From the NCBI RefSeq assembly GCF_004016445.2, contig NZ_SADT02000001.1, forward strand, positions 1,407,630-1,471,629: 64,000 nt of DNA. The letters run 5' to 3'. Below the pieces are notes generated by a model, which had not been told where the DNA came from, did no database searches, and saw only the letters and a program-made list of their open reading frames with translations. The translations under genes were made by a program, and so were the position numbers. Origin of the DNA: Mesorhizobium sp. M2E.F.Ca.ET.219.01.1.1. GTDB lineage: Bacteria; Pseudomonadota; Alphaproteobacteria; Rhizobiales; Rhizobiaceae. Positions 35,451 to 44,915 of the stretch are shown one piece after another. Position 1 is the stretch's first letter, and the number at the start of each line of letters is the position of its first letter.

Positions 35451-37898
35451 TCACATCCTGACCCTCTCCGCCTTCGGATCGTACATCGGCTTCAGCGAAG
35501 CCTCCGCCGCGAACCGCTCGCCGGCGATCTCCACCTCGTAGGAAGAACCCACTACGTCCGCCTCGCTTTCGCCCTGGCAGGGCACATAGCCAAGCCCGAT
35601 CGCGCCACCGAGGTGGTGGCCGTAATTGCCTGATGTGATCGGGCCGACAATCCGGCCGTCGCGCAGGATCGCCTCGTTGTGGAAGAGTAGCGGCTGAGGG
35701 TCCTTCAGGCGGAACTGCACCAGCCGGCGCGACAGGCCGGCTTCCTTTTTCCTGAGCACCGCGTCCCGTCCGATGAAACCGGACTTGCTCGTTTTCACCG
35801 CGAAGCCCAGGCCGGCCTCCAGCACATTGTCCTCGTCGGTGATGTCGTGGCCGAAATGGCGGAAAGCCTTTTCGATGCGGCAGGAATCCAGCGTATGCAG
35901 GCCGCAGAGCTTCAGGCCGACATCGGCGCCGGCTTCCATGATCGCTTCGAAGACATGGGCCGCCTGCTCGGTCGAGACATAGAGTTCCCAGCCAAGCTCG
36001 CCGACATAGGTGACGCGATGGGCGCGGGCCAGTCCCATGCCGATCTCGATCTCCTGAAACGTGCCGAACGGATTGGCCTCGTTGGAAAAATCGTTCGGGC
36101 TGACCTTCTGAATCAGTTTTCGCGCTTCCGGTCCCATCAGGCAGATGACGGCTTCGGCCGCGGTCACGTCGGTGATGACGACGAACTCGTCGGCGACATG
36201 CTTTCTCAGCCAGGCGAGATCGCGTTGCAGCGTGGCGCCGGGCACGACTAGGAAATAAGCCGTCTCCGACAGCCGCGTCACGGTGAGGTCGCTCTCGATG
36301 CCGCCGCGCTGGTTGAGCATCTGGGTGTAGACGATCTTGCCGGGCGCAACGTCCATGTCGTTGGCGCAGAGCCGCTGCAGGAAGGCGCAGGCATCGCGGC
36401 CCTCGACGCGAATCTTGCCGAAGGAGGTCATGTCGAACAGGCCGACGCCGTTGCGCACCGCGAGATGCTCGTCGCGCTGGTTGTCGAACCAGTTCTGCCG
36501 CTTCCAGGAATAGCGATACTCGCGCTCCTGGCCTTCGCGGGCGAACCAGTTGGCGCGCTCCCAGCCGGCGACTTCGCCGAAGACGGCGCCGCGTGCCTTG
36601 AGATGCTCGTGCAGAGGCGAGCGGCGCACGCCGCGCGAAGTCGCCATCTGGCGGTAGGGGAAATGGTCGGCATAGAGCAGGCCGAGCGTTTCCGAGACGC
36701 GCTCCTTGAGGTAGCGGCGGTTCTTCTGGAAAGGCTGGGCGCGGCGGATGTCGACTTCCCAGAGGTCGAAGGGCGCCTCTCCGTCATTGATCCATTGCGC
36801 CAGCGCCATGCCGGCGCCGCCGGACGAGACGATGCCGATCGAATTGTAGCCGGTCGCCATCCAGTAGCCGGCGAGTTCCGGCGCCTCGCCGAGATAGTAG
36901 CGGTCGTCGGGAGTAAAGCTTTCGGGGCCGTTGAAGAAGGTATGGATGCCGGCGGTGCCCAGCATCGGCATGCGGTTGACGCCCATTTCGAGGATCGGCT
37001 CGAAATGATCCATGTCCTCGGGCAACTGGTCGAAACAGAAATCCTCGCGGATGCCGTCCATGCCCCAGGGTTTTGCGACCGGCTCGAAGGCGCCCAACAT
37101 CATCTTGCCGGCGTCCTCCTTGTAGTAGGCACATTCGTCCGGGACGCGCAGCACCGGCAGGCGGGAGAGGCCGGGGATCGGCTCGGTGACGAGATAGAAA
37201 TGCTCGCAGGCATGCAGGGGAATGGTGACGCCGTTCTGCCGGCCAAGCTCGCGCGCCCACATGCCGGCGCAGTTGACGACGATATCGGTCTCGATCGTAC
37301 CCCGATCCTCGCCCTGCGCCCAGGAGACGCCGGAGACGCGGCCATTCTTCGTATGAACCTTGGTGACCTTGACGTTCTCGATGATGGTCGCGCCACGCTG
37401 GCGCGCGCCCTTGGCCAGCGCCATGGCGATGTTGGCCGGGTCGCACTGGCCGTCGAGCGGCAGGTGCACGGCGCCCACCACATCCGAGACATTGAGATGC
37501 GGGTACATCTCTTTGACCTCGCGCGGCGAAATCTCACGCACGTCGACGTCGAAGGCGCGGGCCAGCGAGGCCTGCCGGTAGATCTCGTGCTTGCGTTCTT
37601 CTGTCAGCGCCACGGTGATCGAACCGACCTGGCGCATGCCGGTGCCGACATCGGTCTCGGCCTCGAGCTTGACGTAGAGGTCGGCCGAATATTTCGCCAG
37701 CCGCGTCATGTTCTGCGAGGCGCGCAATTGGCCGATCAGGCCGGCCGCATGCCAGGTGGTGCCGGAGGTGAGCTGCTTGCGCTCCAAGAGCACGATGTCG
37801 GTCCAGCCAAGCTTGGCCAGGTGATAGGCGACCGAGCAGCCGGAGACACCGCCGCCGATGATGACGGCGCGGGCTTTTGTGGGAACAGTCTTGGTCAT
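35451..37898 (-). CDS. FAD-dependent oxidoreductase/GcvT fusion, dimethylglycine or sarcosine dehydrogenase type
   Basis: The 815-residue protein joins an FAD-binding DAO domain (about 8-400) to a GcvT/aminomethyltransferase domain (about 430-815). The dinucleotide motif is VIIGGGVSGCS and the His that covalently carries FAD in this family is His50 in SGTTWHAAG. The GcvT half binds tetrahydrofolate and captures the methyl group as 5,10-methylene-THF. The substrate is probably an N-methylated glycine derivative. The aminotransferase gene overlaps its start by four bases, then a paralogue follows. It shares the strand and probably the XRE-cupin control of 41715-42302. Confidence 0.88.
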   Translation of the reverse strand: MTKTVPTKARAVIIGGGVSGCSVAYHLAKLGWTDIVLLERKQLTSGTTWHAAGLIGQLRASQNMTRLAKYSADLYVKLEAETDVGTGMRQVGSITVALTEERKHEIYRQASLARAFDVDVREISPREVKEMYPHLNVSDVVGAVHLPLDGQCDPANIAMALAKGARQRGATIIENVKVTKVHTKNGRVSGVSWAQGEDRGTIETDIVVNCAGMWARELGRQNGVTIPLHACEHFYLVTEPIPGLSRLPVLRVPDECAYYKEDAGKMMLGAFEPVAKPWGMDGIREDFCFDQLPEDMDHFEPILEMGVNRMPMLGTAGIHTFFNGPESFTPDDRYYLGEAPELAGYWMATGYNSIGIVSSGGAGMALAQWINDGEAPFDLWEVDIRRAQPFQKNRRYLKERVSETLGLLYADHFPYRQMATSRGVRRSPLHEHLKARGAVFGEVAGWERANWFAREGQEREYRYSWKRQNWFDNQRDEHLAVRNGVGLFDMTSFGKIRVEGRDACAFLQRLCANDMDVAPGKIVYTQMLNQRGGIESDLTVTRLSETAYFLVVPGATLQRDLAWLRKHVADEFVVITDVTAAEAVICLMGPEARKLIQKVSPNDFSNEANPFGTFQEIEIGMGLARAHRVTYVGELGWELYVSTEQAAHVFEAIMEAGADVGLKLCGLHTLDSCRIEKAFRHFGHDITDEDNVLEAGLGFAVKTSKSGFIGRDAVLRKKEAGLSRRLVQFRLKDPQPLLFHNEAILRDGRIVGPITSGNYGHHLGGAIGLGYVPCQGESEADVVGSSYEVEIAGERFAAEASLKPMYDPKAERVRM

Positions 37899-39076
37899 GC
37901 GGCCTCGCGGCGGTAGTTGGAGGCGAAGCGGCGCAAGCGAAGTGCGGCTTCCTTTAGGATAGGCTCGGGCTGGCAGAGGCTGATGCGGATGTGGCCGGCG
38001 GCGGCTTCGCCGAAACTCGATCCCGGCATGACGCCGACCTTCTCCTTGTCGAGCAGGCCCCAGGCGAATTTCTCGTCGTCAGGTTCGATGGACGAAATGT
38101 CGAGCATAACATACATGCCGCCTTCCGAACCGTGCACGGTGACGTCGTTCATGCCGCGCACGGCCTCCAGCATCAGGGCGCGGCGCGCCGCGTAGCGCTC
38201 GGCGATCTCTTTCACGCCATAGTGGTTCTCGAGCGCTTCGGCGCAGGCGATCGAGATGAAGGCCGGCAGGCCGTAGGTCGTGACTAGGTTGAGGTCGGTG
38301 AGCAGCCGGATCATCTCTGTCGGGCCGGTCAGCCAGCCCATGCGCCATCCGGTCATGCCATGGCTTTTCGACATCGAGTTGATGACCAGCGTGCGCTCGG
38401 CCATGCCGGGCAGCGAGCGCGGCGAGATGTGCTCGCCGCCGCCGAGCGTCCAGTAGACCTCGTCGGAGAGCAGCCACAGATCCTGCTCCCTGCAGATGGC
38501 GGCCAGTTCTTCGAGCCGTTCGCGGGAATAGACGGCGCCGGTCGGGTTGTTCGGCGTGTTGATCAGGATAGCGCGGGTGTTGGGCTTCAGCGCGGCGCGG
38601 ATCATGTCCGCGCGGGGCTGGAACCCGTCCTCGGCCGGCGTCTCGACCACAGTGAAAGTCGCGCCGGCGGCGCTGAAGGTGTTGGGATAGGTGGCGTAAT
38701 AGGGTGCAACGACGATGGCGTGGTCGCCGGGGTCGAGCACGGTCTGCACGGCGGCGTAAAGCGCTGCCTGGCCGCCTTGCGTGGCGATGATCTCGTCAGG
38801 TTCCGTCTCGATGCCGGTGCAAGCGGTGGACGCCGCCGCCATTGCCTTGCGCAGGCGCGGCAGGCCGGGCAGCGGCGTATAATGATGGTTGCTGCCGCGC
38901 ACGGCGTTGACACAGGCTTCGATCGTTTCCGAAGGCGCGTCGAAGTCGTGGTCGCCGACCGACAGCATGATGATGTCCTCACCGGCCTGCTGACGGGCCC
39001 AGGCGGCAGAATGGACCTCCCAGCCGTCCTTGCCGGAAGGCACGATGCCGGTAATGCGCTTCGATGGTCTTGGCAT
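37895..39076 (-). CDS. class I/II pyridoxal-phosphate aminotransferase
   Basis: A 393-residue fold-type I aminotransferase. NTPNNPTGAVYSRE gives the PLP/phosphate site, WLLSDEVYW carries the Asp and Tyr that hold the cofactor, and the Schiff-base Lys lies in SMSKSHGMTGWRMGW; the C-terminal Arg-containing HIRISLCQPE is typical. The donor and acceptor are unknown. It lies between two FAD/GcvT dehydrogenases, suggesting it processes the amine product (for example glycine). The start at 39076 is set by a GGAAAGG site inside the inverted-repeat element at 39079-39243. Confidence 0.87.
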   Translation of the reverse strand: MPRPSKRITGIVPSGKDGWEVHSAAWARQQAGEDIIMLSVGDHDFDAPSETIEACVNAVRGSNHHYTPLPGLPRLRKAMAAASTACTGIETEPDEIIATQGGQAALYAAVQTVLDPGDHAIVVAPYYATYPNTFSAAGATFTVVETPAEDGFQPRADMIRAALKPNTRAILINTPNNPTGAVYSRERLEELAAICREQDLWLLSDEVYWTLGGGEHISPRSLPGMAERTLVINSMSKSHGMTGWRMGWLTGPTEMIRLLTDLNLVTTYGLPAFISIACAEALENHYGVKEIAERYAARRALMLEAVRGMNDVTVHGSEGGMYVMLDISSIEPDDEKFAWGLLDKEKVGVMPGSSFGEAAAGHIRISLCQPEPILKEAALRLRRFASNYRREAA

Positions 39077-39078
39077 TC

Positions 39079-39243
39079 TAGAACCTTTCCCGACCATATC
39101 GGCCGCATTCCGACGGGCTATTTTGCGCCAATTCCGGCGCAAAGCCCCTTGTGCGTACCGCCGGTACGCCCTGCGGTTCTTCGCTTGATCTTGTCACAAA
39201 ATTCCTCCGCCAGAATGGACCGCCATGGCCGGGAAAGGTTCTA
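39079..39243. repeat. 165-bp structured element with 14-bp inverted ends
   Basis: TAGAACCTTTCCCG (39079-39092) is exactly inverted at 39230-39243. Inside are two further perfect palindromes: TTTGCGCC / GGCGCAAA (39122-39143) and GCGTACCG-C-CGGTACGC (39153-39169). The left arm supplies the ribosome site of the aminotransferase gene and the right arm supplies the stop codon (TAG) of the dehydrogenase gene. It resembles a non-coding mosaic or MITE-like insertion. Confidence 0.6.
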
Positions 39244-41694
39244 AGCTCTCAGCCTCTCATTCTTCGGATCCCAGAGCGGCTCGTCCTTCTGCACGACCGC
39301 CTTGAAGCGATCGCCAAAAATCTCGACCTCGACCGCCGTGCCCGGCTCCGTGAGATCGGCTCGCAGCATGCCTAGCGCGATCGACTTGCCGACACGGTGG
39401 CCCCAGCCGCCGGATGTCGTCTCGCCGACGATCCTGCCGTCATGCCAGAGCGTCGACATATAGGGTGCGTCGCAGTCGCCGGGGTTCTCGACGACCAGCG
39501 TGACGAAGCGCTTCTTCACGCCTTGCTGCTTCTCATTGAGCAAGGCCGCCTTGCCGCGGAACTCGGGCTTATCCCATTTGACAAAGCGCTCGAGTCCGCC
39601 CTGCAGGATCGAATAGTCGGTCGACAGATCGCCCTTCCAGGCGCGGTAGCCTTTTTCGAGCCGCAGCGAATCCAGCGAATACATGCCGAAGGGTTTCAGG
39701 CCGTGCTTCTGGCCGGCGGCCCAGACGGCGTCGAAAACGGCCGTCGTGTCGGCAACCTTGGTGTGGATTTCCCAGCCGAGCTCGCCGGCGAAGGAGACGC
39801 GCACCAGCTTTGCCCAGCGTCCTGCGATGGTCGTTTCCTGATGCGTCAGCCAGGGCAGGGTCAAGTCGGCGTCGCAGACCTCCGCCAGGATTTTTCGCGA
39901 GTTCGGGCCGGCGAGGATTTGCGTCGAGTATTCCTCGGTCCGGTCGGTCAGCGTGAAGGCAGCGTCTGCGGGCATGCGCGACTTCAGCCATTCAAAGTCA
40001 TGCCATTGCGCCACAGCGGCGGTGATCAGTGTCATCTGGTCCTCGCCGTGACGCACGACCGACATTTCGGTGACGATGCGGCCCTTGTCGTCGGAGAAAT
40101 AGACGAGGCCGATGCGGCCAGGCTTCGGCACAAGGCCGGTGACCTGCAGCGACAGCCAGTCGGCGGCGCCCGGACCTTCGAGGTTGAAGCGTGAGAAGCC
40201 GGGTAGATCAAGGATGCCGGCGGCATCGCGCACGGCGAGGCATTCCTCCCGCACGGCCCGGTGCCACGGCCCTTCGCGTCGGAAAGTGAGCGTCGCTTCT
40301 TCGGAGGTATCGTCGCCCGGCCTCGCATACCAGGTGGCGCGTTCCCAGCCATTATAGGCGTCGAACTGGCCGCCCAGCGCCTTGATGCGCTCATGCAGCG
40401 GCGACAGCTTGCGATTGCGCCCCTCCGGCCAGGCATGGCGCGGGAACTGGATGGCGTATTCGTTGCCGTAGATCTCCATGCCCTTGGCGACGCAATAGTC
40501 AGGCGCCGAGGCGAAGCTGGTGAAACGGCGCGGATCGCAGGACCACATGTCCCATTCGGTCTGGCCCTCGGTGACCCATTCGGCCAGCACCTTGCCGGCG
40601 CCGCCGCCTTGCGCGATGCCGAAGGTGAAGACGCAGGCCTCGAAGGCATTCGGCACGCCGGGCATCGGCCCGATCAGCGGGTTGCCGTCCGGCGCGTAAG
40701 GGATCGGCCCGTTGATCACCTTGGACAGGCCGGCGGTGCCGAGGATCGGCACGCGGGCGACGGCGTCCGCGAGATAGTGCTCGAGGCGGTCGAGATCGTC
40801 GGGGAAAAGCTGGAAGGAGAAATCCTCCGGCATCGGATCGTTATGCGTTGCCCAATGCGCGCGGCAATTGCGCTCATAGGGGCCGAGATTCATGCCGCTC
40901 TTTTCCTGGCGCAGGTAGTAGGAGGTATCGACGTCGCGCAGCAGCGGCAGCTTATGGCCCTGCTCCTTCGTCCAGGCGGCGAGCTCGGGGATCTCCTCGA
41001 ACAAAATGTACTGATGGCTCATCACCATCATCGGCACGGCGCGGCCGAACATTTTTCCAACCTCGGCGGCGCGGTAGCCGGCGGCGTTGATGACGATCTC
41101 GCAGCGAATCTCGCCTTGCGGTGTTTCGACCACCCATTCGCCGTTCTCGCGACGCACGCCGCCGACCGGGCAGAAGCGGATGATCTTTGCGCCCATGTCG
41201 CGCGCGCCCTTGGCTAAAGCCTGTGTCAGCTGCGCCGGGTCGATGTCGCCGTCGCTCGGATCGTAGAGCGCGCCCTTCAATTCATGCGTCTCGATGAAAG
41301 GGTAACGGCGCTTGATCTCGTCGAGGCCGACGACGTCGATATCCATGCCCTGGTAGCGGCCCATGCCCTTGGCGCGCTGAAATTCCTGCATGCGCTCCTT
41401 CGTATGGGCGAGCCGGAGCGAGCCGGTGACATGGTAGTTCATCGGATAGTCGACCGCTTCGGCAAGACCCCGGTAAAGCTCGGTGGAATAGCGCTGCATG
41501 TTCATCAGCGACCATGACGACGAGAAGGTCGGCACATTGCCGGCGGCATGCCAGGTCGAGCCTGAGGTCAGCTCGTTCTTTTCCAGAAGCACGCAGTCGG
41601 TCCAGCCCGCCTTGCAGAGGTGATAGAGCGATGAGCAGCCGACGACGCCACCTCCGATGATCACCACGCGTGCCGTGGTCGGCAAACCCGCCAT
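39241..41694 (-). CDS. FAD-dependent oxidoreductase/GcvT fusion, second paralogue
   Basis: An 817-residue paralogue of the 35451-37898 protein, with the same DAO-GcvT layout. The FAD motif is VIIGGGVVGCS, the covalent FAD His is His49 in SGSTWHAAG, and the C-terminal GcvT region contains FAGELGWEIHTK and SLRLEKGYRAWKGDL. The two differ along their length, arguing for different methylated substrates. The start at 41694 is fixed by GGAGGAGAG; a longer frame to 41718 would overlap the regulator gene. The XRE-cupin gene lies 20 bases upstream on the same strand, so the genes likely form one transcript. Confidence 0.88.
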   Translation of the reverse strand: MAGLPTTARVVIIGGGVVGCSSLYHLCKAGWTDCVLLEKNELTSGSTWHAAGNVPTFSSSWSLMNMQRYSTELYRGLAEAVDYPMNYHVTGSLRLAHTKERMQEFQRAKGMGRYQGMDIDVVGLDEIKRRYPFIETHELKGALYDPSDGDIDPAQLTQALAKGARDMGAKIIRFCPVGGVRRENGEWVVETPQGEIRCEIVINAAGYRAAEVGKMFGRAVPMMVMSHQYILFEEIPELAAWTKEQGHKLPLLRDVDTSYYLRQEKSGMNLGPYERNCRAHWATHNDPMPEDFSFQLFPDDLDRLEHYLADAVARVPILGTAGLSKVINGPIPYAPDGNPLIGPMPGVPNAFEACVFTFGIAQGGGAGKVLAEWVTEGQTEWDMWSCDPRRFTSFASAPDYCVAKGMEIYGNEYAIQFPRHAWPEGRNRKLSPLHERIKALGGQFDAYNGWERATWYARPGDDTSEEATLTFRREGPWHRAVREECLAVRDAAGILDLPGFSRFNLEGPGAADWLSLQVTGLVPKPGRIGLVYFSDDKGRIVTEMSVVRHGEDQMTLITAAVAQWHDFEWLKSRMPADAAFTLTDRTEEYSTQILAGPNSRKILAEVCDADLTLPWLTHQETTIAGRWAKLVRVSFAGELGWEIHTKVADTTAVFDAVWAAGQKHGLKPFGMYSLDSLRLEKGYRAWKGDLSTDYSILQGGLERFVKWDKPEFRGKAALLNEKQQGVKKRFVTLVVENPGDCDAPYMSTLWHDGRIVGETTSGGWGHRVGKSIALGMLRADLTEPGTAVEVEIFGDRFKAVVQKDEPLWDPKNERLRA

Positions 41695-41714
41695 GTTTCT
41701 CTCCTCCAATTCAA

Positions 41715-42302
41715 TCAATATACCGGCGGTGAAACCACCCAGATGACGACCGCCGGCTCGGTGCCCGGATTGCGCCAGCGATAGGGCTTGCCCTCGAAGC
41801 GGAACGAGTCGCCTTCGCCAAGCCGATGCCAGACGCCGGCGATCTCGATATCGAACAGTCCGGAGACGATGTATCCGGCCTCCTCGGTCGGCCGAAGCGC
41901 CGCCGTCTTCATCTCGGCGCCGGGCGCGAAGACTGAGCGCACCACCTCGAAACTACCGCCGAGATCGGGCGACAGAAGCTCTTCCACCAGACCCGATTCG
42001 CTTGTGCCAAGGACGCGGCGGCGGCCGGCGCGCACGATCACGCCACGCTCTTCCTCGGCCGGCACGTCATGACTGAAGAACAGGCTGATCGGTACATCGA
42101 AGAGGTCGGCGAAGGCGCGCAAATCGCCGACCGAAGGCACCGAGAGGCCGCGTTCGACCTGGCTGACCCAGCCGACCGAACGGCCCAACTTGAGCGCAAT
42201 TTCGCTGAGCGTGAGGCCGCGCGCCTTGCGCAGCGCGCGGATGTCGCCGGCCAGCAGCCGGTCGCCATTGTCCTGCTCCGATCTGGCGGTGGTCGAGCTC
42301 AA
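41715..42302 (-). CDS. XRE-family regulator with cupin domain
   Basis: A 195-residue regulator: an N-terminal helix-turn-helix (about 17-72, LSEIALKLGRSVGWVSQVERG) and a C-terminal cupin (about 110-190), the ligand-binding part. Proteins of this type (PuuR-like) control polyamine, amine and amino-acid catabolism. It is the first gene of the minus-strand run of dehydrogenase, aminotransferase and dehydrogenase, and two palindromes lie immediately in front of its start. Autoregulation and control of the downstream demethylases are strongly suggested by position, while the effector is unknown. Confidence 0.9.
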   Translation of the reverse strand: MSSTTARSEQDNGDRLLAGDIRALRKARGLTLSEIALKLGRSVGWVSQVERGLSVPSVGDLRAFADLFDVPISLFFSHDVPAEEERGVIVRAGRRRVLGTSESGLVEELLSPDLGGSFEVVRSVFAPGAEMKTAALRPTEEAGYIVSGLFDIEIAGVWHRLGEGDSFRFEGKPYRWRNPGTEPAVVIWVVSPPVY

Positions 42303-42310
42303 AGGCCTCT

Positions 42311-42375
42311 CATGAAAAAATCCGGAAAAATTTCATGAGAGGGTAAAACCATGAAAAAATCAAGGAGATTTTCAT
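42311..42375. promoter_or_regulatory. tandem palindromic operators for the XRE-cupin regulator
   Basis: Two AT-rich palindromes of the same family, both CATGAAAAAATC-type, occupy 42311-42337 (CATGAAA ... TTTCATG) and 42350-42375 (CATGAAAAAATC ... GATTTTCAT), centred about 39 bases apart, close to four helical turns. They stand out sharply from the GC-rich surroundings and lie between the divergent regulator and nitroreductase genes. Confidence 0.7.
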
Positions 42376-42538
42376 AGGCCACAAGATTTGCTTGCGCGTT
42401 TTCGGCGGTTGATGCAAAGGCTCGCGCACGAGCGGCGAGTGGGGCGCCCGGTCGGAGACCAAGTTTAGTTTATAGTCTGCGGATGGTCGTCAAGGAAACC
42501 GGGTTGTGGGTTTCTGGCCATGCCGAAAGGGACGACCC

Positions 42539-43243
42539 ATGCTTGAGAAGAACATCCGGATCGCGTCGGATGCGGAGATCGTCGATGAGGCGATCACCTC
42601 GCGCCGGTCGGTGCGCGCTTTCCTGCCCGATATGGTCGATGACGATACGATCCGCGCGATCCTGGCGGTGGCCGCGCGCGCGCCGTCCGGCACCAACATG
42701 CAGCCCTGGCGCGTCTATGTGACCAAGGGCGAGGTCAAGCAGCGCATCAGCGATGCGATCCTCAATTCCGGCATTCGCGCCGAAAAGGCGGAGTGGGACG
42801 AGTATCGCTATTATCCCGACCAGTTCTTCGAGCCATATCTGACGCGCCGGCGCGCCAATGGCTTCGGGCTTTACGGCGCGCTGGGCATCGGCCGGCGCGA
42901 GGTCGACAAGATGCGCGCGCAGCACGACCGCAATTTCATCTTCTTCGATGCGCCGGTCGGCATGATCTTCACGATCGACCGGCGGCTGAACCAGGGCTCG
43001 TGGATCGACTACGGCATGTTCCTGCAGAACATCATGGTCGCTGCACGGGGCCGGGGGCTGCACACCTGCCCGCAGGCGGCCTTCGCGCCCTACCATCGGC
43101 AGATCCGGCCGGTGCTCAACATTCCCGACGAAGAGATCGTCGTCTGCGGCATGGCGCTCGGCTACGAGGACACGTCCAAGCCCGAAAATGAGTTCCGCAC
43201 CGACCGCGCGCCGCTCGAGGACTGGGTGACTTTCTCGGAGTAA
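42539..43243 (+). CDS. nitroreductase-family protein
   Basis: A 234-residue FMN-binding nitroreductase-fold protein: TSRRSVRAFLPD (about 22-33) for the flavin phosphate, APSGTNMQPWRVYV (about 56-69), and a C-terminal VVCGMALGYED. Such enzymes reduce nitro compounds, quinones or flavins; BluB, the DMB synthase of cobalamin synthesis, belongs to the same superfamily, but the characteristic BluB residues cannot be confirmed here. It diverges from the XRE-cupin gene and shares its operator region. The start at 42539 follows AAAGGGA. Confidence 0.82.
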   Translation: MLEKNIRIASDAEIVDEAITSRRSVRAFLPDMVDDDTIRAILAVAARAPSGTNMQPWRVYVTKGEVKQRISDAILNSGIRAEKAEWDEYRYYPDQFFEPYLTRRRANGFGLYGALGIGRREVDKMRAQHDRNFIFFDAPVGMIFTIDRRLNQGSWIDYGMFLQNIMVAARGRGLHTCPQAAFAPYHRQIRPVLNIPDEEIVVCGMALGYEDTSKPENEFRTDRAPLEDWVTFSE

Positions 43244-43268
43244 CCCGCTCGCCGAATCTCTCGGCCAG

Positions 43269-44711
43269 CTAATCGGTGCTCATATGCGCGCCGTGGCCGC
43301 TGACATGCGCGCCGTCGCGCGGCGTCAGCCGCAGGTAAGCCGACAGCGCGCAAAGCGTGATCAGCCCTTCGACGACGAACAGGATGCGATAGTCGTCGAC
43401 GCTGGCCTTGCCGCCGCCGGCAAGCAGCGACAGTAGCGCCGCCGCGAGGCCGACGCTGATCGCCACCGCAAGCTGCCACAGGATGTAATAGAGCGCGCTG
43501 AAGCGAGCGAGCTGCTCCGGCGCGATGTCCGAATAGGAAAGATTGCCGGTCGAGGCCCATTGCACCGAGCGGAAGACGCCGAAAGTGAAGATGTAGGCCA
43601 GAACGATCCAGGCCGGTGTGCTCGCCTGCATCAGGGCAAAGCCGGCGACCAGAGAAGCCACGATCGGCGTGTTGGTGACCAGCACGCGCCTGAAACCGAA
43701 GCGGTTCAAAAGCCGCGGCATGAAGAAGCGCATGATCAAGGACCCGATCGCGGCGACGAAGGTCAGCGATCCGGCCTCCACGGCGCTCATGCCGAAGCCG
43801 AGCTGGAACATCAGCGGCAGCAGGAAGACCACGGAGCTGAGGCCGATCGTGTCGAGGCTGCCGCCGGTGAGGAAGGAGATGCGAAAGGTGCGGATGCGCA
43901 GCAGGTTGAGGTCGAGCAGCGGGTTGCGGGCGCGCAGGCAGTAGAAAGCGGCAACCGCCAGGATGACGATCGCCAGGCCAAGCTCGATGCCGATCAGGCT
44001 GCCCGCGGCATCCTTGGCCGCAAGCGAATCCATGCCGAAGACCAGCAGCCCCATGCCGCTGCCGACGAGCAGGAAGCCCGGAAAATCGAACGGCGTGCGC
44101 ACCGGCTTGGTGGTCGTCGGAAACAGCGAGGCGGCGAGCAGCGCCGCGGTCAGCGCGATCGGGATGTTGATATAGAAGATCCAGCGCCACGAGACGTAAG
44201 TGGTCAGCGCGCCGCCGACGAGCGGCCCGACCAGCGGCCCGGACTGGCCGGCCAGCGAAATATACATGTTGATCTTGAGCGTGCGGTCGCGCGGGAAGCT
44301 CGACAGGATCACGACCTGGCCGAGCGTGCCCATCAGCGCGCCGCCGCAGCCCTGCAAGGCGCGCGAGCCGACCAGCATCCAGATGTTTTCCGAAAGGCCG
44401 CACAAGGCCGAGGCGCTGGCGAAGACGAGCAGGGCGAAGCAATAGACGTTGCGCAGTCCGAAGCGGTCGGCCAGCCAGCCGCCGAGCGGCATGGTGACGA
44501 TGAGGCTGGCGAGATAAACGGTGATCAGCAGCCCAAGCTGGCTTGGCGGACGATCGAGGCTCTCGCCGATGCCGGGCAGCGCGGTGACCACGACGTTCTG
44601 GTCCAGGCTGGTCATGAACACGCCGCAAGCGACGGTTGCCGGCAACAGCATCGACGGACCCTCCGCCGGAGCAAAGCGGGTCGTGGCCGTCGCCGAAGTC
44701 TCAACAGTCAT
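43269..44711 (-). CDS. MFS drug-efflux transporter (DHA2/EmrB type)
   Basis: A 480-residue protein with about fourteen hydrophobic helices, characteristic of the DHA2 branch. SLDQNVVVTALPGIGESL (helix 1), GWLADRFGLRNVY (motif A) and PLVGPLVGGALTTYVSWRWIFYINIP (antiporter motif C region) are present. It would export a toxic or signalling compound using the proton gradient. The start at 44711 is chosen by homologous length; the site upstream is weak and the frame continues to 44759. No regulator is adjacent; a short repeat lies between it and soxG. Confidence 0.85.
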   Translation of the reverse strand: MTVETSATATTRFAPAEGPSMLLPATVACGVFMTSLDQNVVVTALPGIGESLDRPPSQLGLLITVYLASLIVTMPLGGWLADRFGLRNVYCFALLVFASASALCGLSENIWMLVGSRALQGCGGALMGTLGQVVILSSFPRDRTLKINMYISLAGQSGPLVGPLVGGALTTYVSWRWIFYINIPIALTAALLAASLFPTTTKPVRTPFDFPGFLLVGSGMGLLVFGMDSLAAKDAAGSLIGIELGLAIVILAVAAFYCLRARNPLLDLNLLRIRTFRISFLTGGSLDTIGLSSVVFLLPLMFQLGFGMSAVEAGSLTFVAAIGSLIMRFFMPRLLNRFGFRRVLVTNTPIVASLVAGFALMQASTPAWIVLAYIFTFGVFRSVQWASTGNLSYSDIAPEQLARFSALYYILWQLAVAISVGLAAALLSLLAGGGKASVDDYRILFVVEGLITLCALSAYLRLTPRDGAHVSGHGAHMSTD

Positions 44712-44850
44712 GGAAGGGTATGGTCGAATTGGTTGACTGAGCGGACGTTTGCCTGGCAAACGCCCGTGATTCCTTACCTATCGCGCCTGCTGGCCCAAGC
44801 CTCAAGCAGCAGTTGTAGCCGTCCATAGTGCCAGATAGCGGCTGGACCAA

Positions 44851-44908
44851 AGGTGCGTTGATTTTCAGGTGAGCCGGCCTTGGCCTGACCTGAATCTCAA
44901 CACACCTT
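44851..44908. repeat. mosaic inverted repeat, copy C (ends only)
   Basis: AGGTGCGTTGATTTTCAGGT at the left is inverted as ACCTGAATCTCAACACACCT at the right, leaving almost no core. The ends match those of copies A (6508-6649) and B (52752-52911), so this looks like an internally deleted member of the same family. Confidence 0.7.
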
Positions 44909-44915
44909 AAGTGCT

